From: Hyphomicrobiales bacterium
GTDB taxonomy: Bacteria; Pseudomonadota; Alphaproteobacteria; Rhizobiales; Aestuariivirgaceae
Length of the DNA stretch: 46,100 nt
Reading direction: 5' to 3'
Assembly: GCA_016710435.1 (NCBI GenBank)
Contig: JADJVV010000011.1
Span: 1-46,100, forward strand
Both the position numbers and the translations under genes were made by a program. Of this stretch, positions 44,423 through 46,100 are shown one piece after another (the stretch's first letter is position 1; the number at the start of each line of letters is the position of its first letter). Under the pieces are notes generated by a model. That model saw nothing but the letters and a program-made list of their open reading frames with translations, had not been told where the DNA came from and made no database searches.

Positions 44423-45058
44423 ATGTCCCACGAAGTAGCGAAAACACTCTATGATGCCAGCCACGAGGCGGGCCAGAAGTTCGAGTATTTTATTACTGGG
44501 GCCATTGGAGCGATGTTTGCCTACAGCGTCCAGAACTACACGCCAGCAGTCCTTGGATGGACGCCGCAGACGCTGGAGCCAGCAGCGATTTTGTGCTTGG
44601 CCGTATCGTTCTTCTGTGGACTGAAAAGACTTGAAGCTCATTATCATCATTTGGGAATCAGCTATGAAAAGAATCAGGCTCTCGGAGACGCACAGGAGAT
44701 TCAAAAGGCACTGAAACAGGCCGAACCTCATCTTGGGGCATTACCTCCACTTCAACAGGAATACATGGACGGATGGCGCAAGAAGATGGAGGCTCAACAC
44801 AGTCGAGCCAAGTCAGCCGATCCAATACTGGATAAGCTAGACCGGCAGATGGGATTTCTATATCACTCCCGAAACCGTCTGATGATGGCGGGATTCCTAC
44901 TTTTGGTGTGTTCAAAGATTGGAACCCCATATTTTTCTCCCACAGATAAACCAAAAGTAACGGTGCCAACAAAAGACCAAGGAACGTCAAAGCCTCAGAA
45001 GGAACCCAATCACCCACAACCAACAGCGAACAAATCGGATGCAGGCAACGGCTCGTAG
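44423..45058 (+). CDS. multi-span membrane protein (211 aa)
   Basis: MSHEVAKTLYDASHEAGQKF; hydrophobic segments at about residues 22-38, 50-67 and 150-168, separated by a charged helical domain (SYEKNQALGDAQEIQKALKQ). The C-terminal 45 residues are a Pro/Lys/Thr linker whose last residues come from site B5 (ANKSDAGNGS). It runs opposite to the other genes of the right array. Unrecognised family; possibly a host-surface or superinfection factor. Confidence 0.6.
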   Translation: MSHEVAKTLYDASHEAGQKFEYFITGAIGAMFAYSVQNYTPAVLGWTPQTLEPAAILCLAVSFFCGLKRLEAHYHHLGISYEKNQALGDAQEIQKALKQAEPHLGALPPLQQEYMDGWRKKMEAQHSRAKSADPILDKLDRQMGFLYHSRNRLMMAGFLLLVCSKIGTPYFSPTDKPKVTVPTKDQGTSKPQKEPNHPQPTANKSDAGNGS

Positions 45059-45896
45059 GCTGTCTGTCGTGTAAGCCGCGTCCTGCGCTCGCCGTCGCCT
45101 GATCCGAGACGTTCGTCTCCTCGCGGTAGTTCGGCCATTCGCCGTTGTCGTCGCTCGCGCACCAGATGGTTCCGCCCGTTTGGTTGAGTGCCATCTCGTT
45201 CAGTCGCGAAATCAGTGACGAGCCGAGCCCCGAGTAACGTTCGTTGCCCTGGCCAAGCTCGCCGTATTGCTGCCCTTCCTCGGTTGTCCAGTTGCCAATC
45301 AGCACCGTCGGGCGCTCGTTGGCGTATCGGTCGTCAACGATGGACTCCAGAACTGGCAAGTGCTCATCTTTCAGCCGGTGGCACTCATCAAGCGCGAGGA
45401 ACGACGCGGTTTGGAAGCGGAGTAGCTTGGCCTCGCGGTCGAAGCCGACGACCGATGAGCACGCATCGAACGCGCGAGCATAGAGCCCGGTGCGATAGCC
45501 GTTTTGTCCGCGCCAATGCGCCATAAACGTCGCTATTTGCGTCTTACCCCGGCCACGATCACCAGCCAGCACGAGCAGGCGACCGCCGACGCTCCACTTC
45601 GGAGCGAGCCGCGCGGCAATGTCAGCACCACGGCCACGCATGGCCGGGATCTTCGAGACGTGGCGGGACGGCCACGAGGCATCGAGCGCGAACGTGCGCT
45701 TTGGCTTCTCGTCGCGTGACTGAGCGCCGCAAACCGTGCAGTAGGCGACAAGTCCGCGCGCCTTGAAGGTCTCGCCGCATCCAGCGCACTGGCGCTGCGT
45801 AGTGGCCTCCATCTTGCGGAGCGCGGCGGAGAAATCGAGCAAGCCGTTTGCTTTGGGTAAGCTGCCGTCGAGCGGGGTGGTGAAATCGTCTTTCAT
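44658..45896 (-). CDS. DnaC/IstB-like helicase-loader ATPase
   Basis: Start at 45896 (MKDDFTTPLDGSLPKANG), overlapping the upstream stop by one base. Zinc ribbon CAGCGETFKARGLVAYCTVCG is at residues about 36-57. Walker A AGDRGRGKTQ (about 109-118), Walker B-type SFLALDECHRL (about 163) and sensor-like TVLIGNWT follow; together these are the AAA+ core of helicase loaders that deliver the replicative helicase. The credible protein ends near residue 262, where ACG AAC crosses the B5 core; the frame then translates NVSDQATASAG and antisense sequence to 44658. It places the replication module next to the array. Confidence 0.82.
   Translation of the reverse strand: MKDDFTTPLDGSLPKANGLLDFSAALRKMEATTQRQCAGCGETFKARGLVAYCTVCGAQSRDEKPKRTFALDASWPSRHVSKIPAMRGRGADIAARLAPKWSVGGRLLVLAGDRGRGKTQIATFMAHWRGQNGYRTGLYARAFDACSSVVGFDREAKLLRFQTASFLALDECHRLKDEHLPVLESIVDDRYANERPTVLIGNWTTEEGQQYGELGQGNERYSGLGSSLISRLNEMALNQTGGTIWCASDDNGEWPNYREETNVSDQATASAGRGLHDRQPTSRCLHPICSLLVVGDWVPSEALTFLGLLLAPLLLVYLWEKNMGFQSLNTPKVGIPPSSDGFGSDIEIPSAGLAYPVLDRLTWLDCVEPPSSCAIRPCIPVEVEVMPQDEVRPVSVPFESPVRLREPDSFHS
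45024..45117 (+). repeat. attC-like site B5
   Basis: CAGCGAAC (45024-45031) and GTTCGTC (45111-45117). Stem CGGATGCAGGCAACGGC (45036-45052) with GCCGTCGCCTGATCCG (45091-45106), with one extra G in the 5' arm. Nearly identical to A6. Confidence 0.9.
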
Positions 45897-46093
45897 TAGA
45901 TTGTGATGGTTGAACGGTTCTTGGTGTCGGATGGCTTGGCGATGGCGGTCGGCTGGCGAGCCGCAGTCTTGGGCGCTCGTAGCTCGGTGAGATTCGGGCC
46001 GCGCCACTCGCGGGCGATGGCCTCACGAAAGCGCTCGATCACAGCAGGCCAGCCGTGGACCTCGGCAGCGGTGATCGCGCCTCGAATCGTCAT
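45896..46093 (-). CDS. small protein upstream of helicase loader (possibly 5'-truncated)
   Basis: MTIRGAITAAEVHGWPAVIERFREAIAREW... then a Pro/Ala linker. The frame is open to the window edge, so the start may lie outside. Its TAA overlaps the ATPase ATG (TAATG), indicating translational coupling within a replication operon. No family recognised. Confidence 0.5.
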   Translation of the reverse strand: MTIRGAITAAEVHGWPAVIERFREAIAREWRGPNLTELRAPKTAARQPTAIAKPSDTKNRSTITI

Positions 46094-46100
46094 CTCCGCG

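Overview
The window is most of a tailed double-stranded DNA phage or prophage, probably podovirus-like. It encodes a 621-aa terminase large subunit, a 712-aa portal, a scaffold-like protein, a major capsid protein, fibre and neck-like proteins, a holin/amidase lysis cluster and two very large polyvalent internal-virion-type proteins (1527 aa, and about 2800 aa in pieces). It is GC-rich, and many leaders are A/C-rich and lack a Shine-Dalgarno sequence. The host cannot be named from the sequence; a phylum that often starts translation without Shine-Dalgarno pairing is only an inference. Several defects look technical: a 46-base G run, a garbled G/C-rich stretch near 31.2-31.4 kb, one frameshift in the capsid gene and two in the gene at 6.9-7.9 kb.

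Layout. 1-7.9 kb: a plus-strand array of small accessory genes separated by attC-like imperfect hairpins (sites A0-A12). 7.9-10.2 kb: a minus-strand block with terminase large subunit, a 46-aa gene and an excisionase-like gene. 10.3-38.3 kb: plus-strand virion and lysis genes (scaffold, capsid, a tRNA-CAU with initiator features, neck and fibre proteins, spanin/holin-like genes, amidase, polyvalent proteins). 38.3-42.2 kb: a minus-strand block ending the portal operon. 42.2-45.1 kb: a second array of the same hairpins in opposite orientation (B0-B5). 45.1-46.1 kb: a minus-strand helicase-loader-like ATPase and a partial gene.

Main result. About 19 attC-like sites are visible. Each has outer GAAC/GTTC cores, a paired stem with one extra unpaired base always in the same arm, and a variable loop. 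A 481-nt cassette carrying a Lar-like gene is present twice in opposite orientation (1309-1789 and 43644-44124), and similarity begins and ends at the cores. Site polarity and the duplicate boundaries agree: the attC belonging to a cassette lies at the 5' end of its gene, the reverse of ordinary integron cassettes. Eight genes start inside the attC loop. All 15 sense genes that reach a downstream core cross it in the same reading frame, with AAC read as Asn, and take their stop codon from beyond the crossover. No integrase is visible in the window. The cargo includes two DNA methyltransferases, two Lar-like proteins, an HTH regulator with its own promoter and palindrome, zinc-ribbon proteins and membrane proteins, which fits an exchangeable anti-restriction and accessory module.
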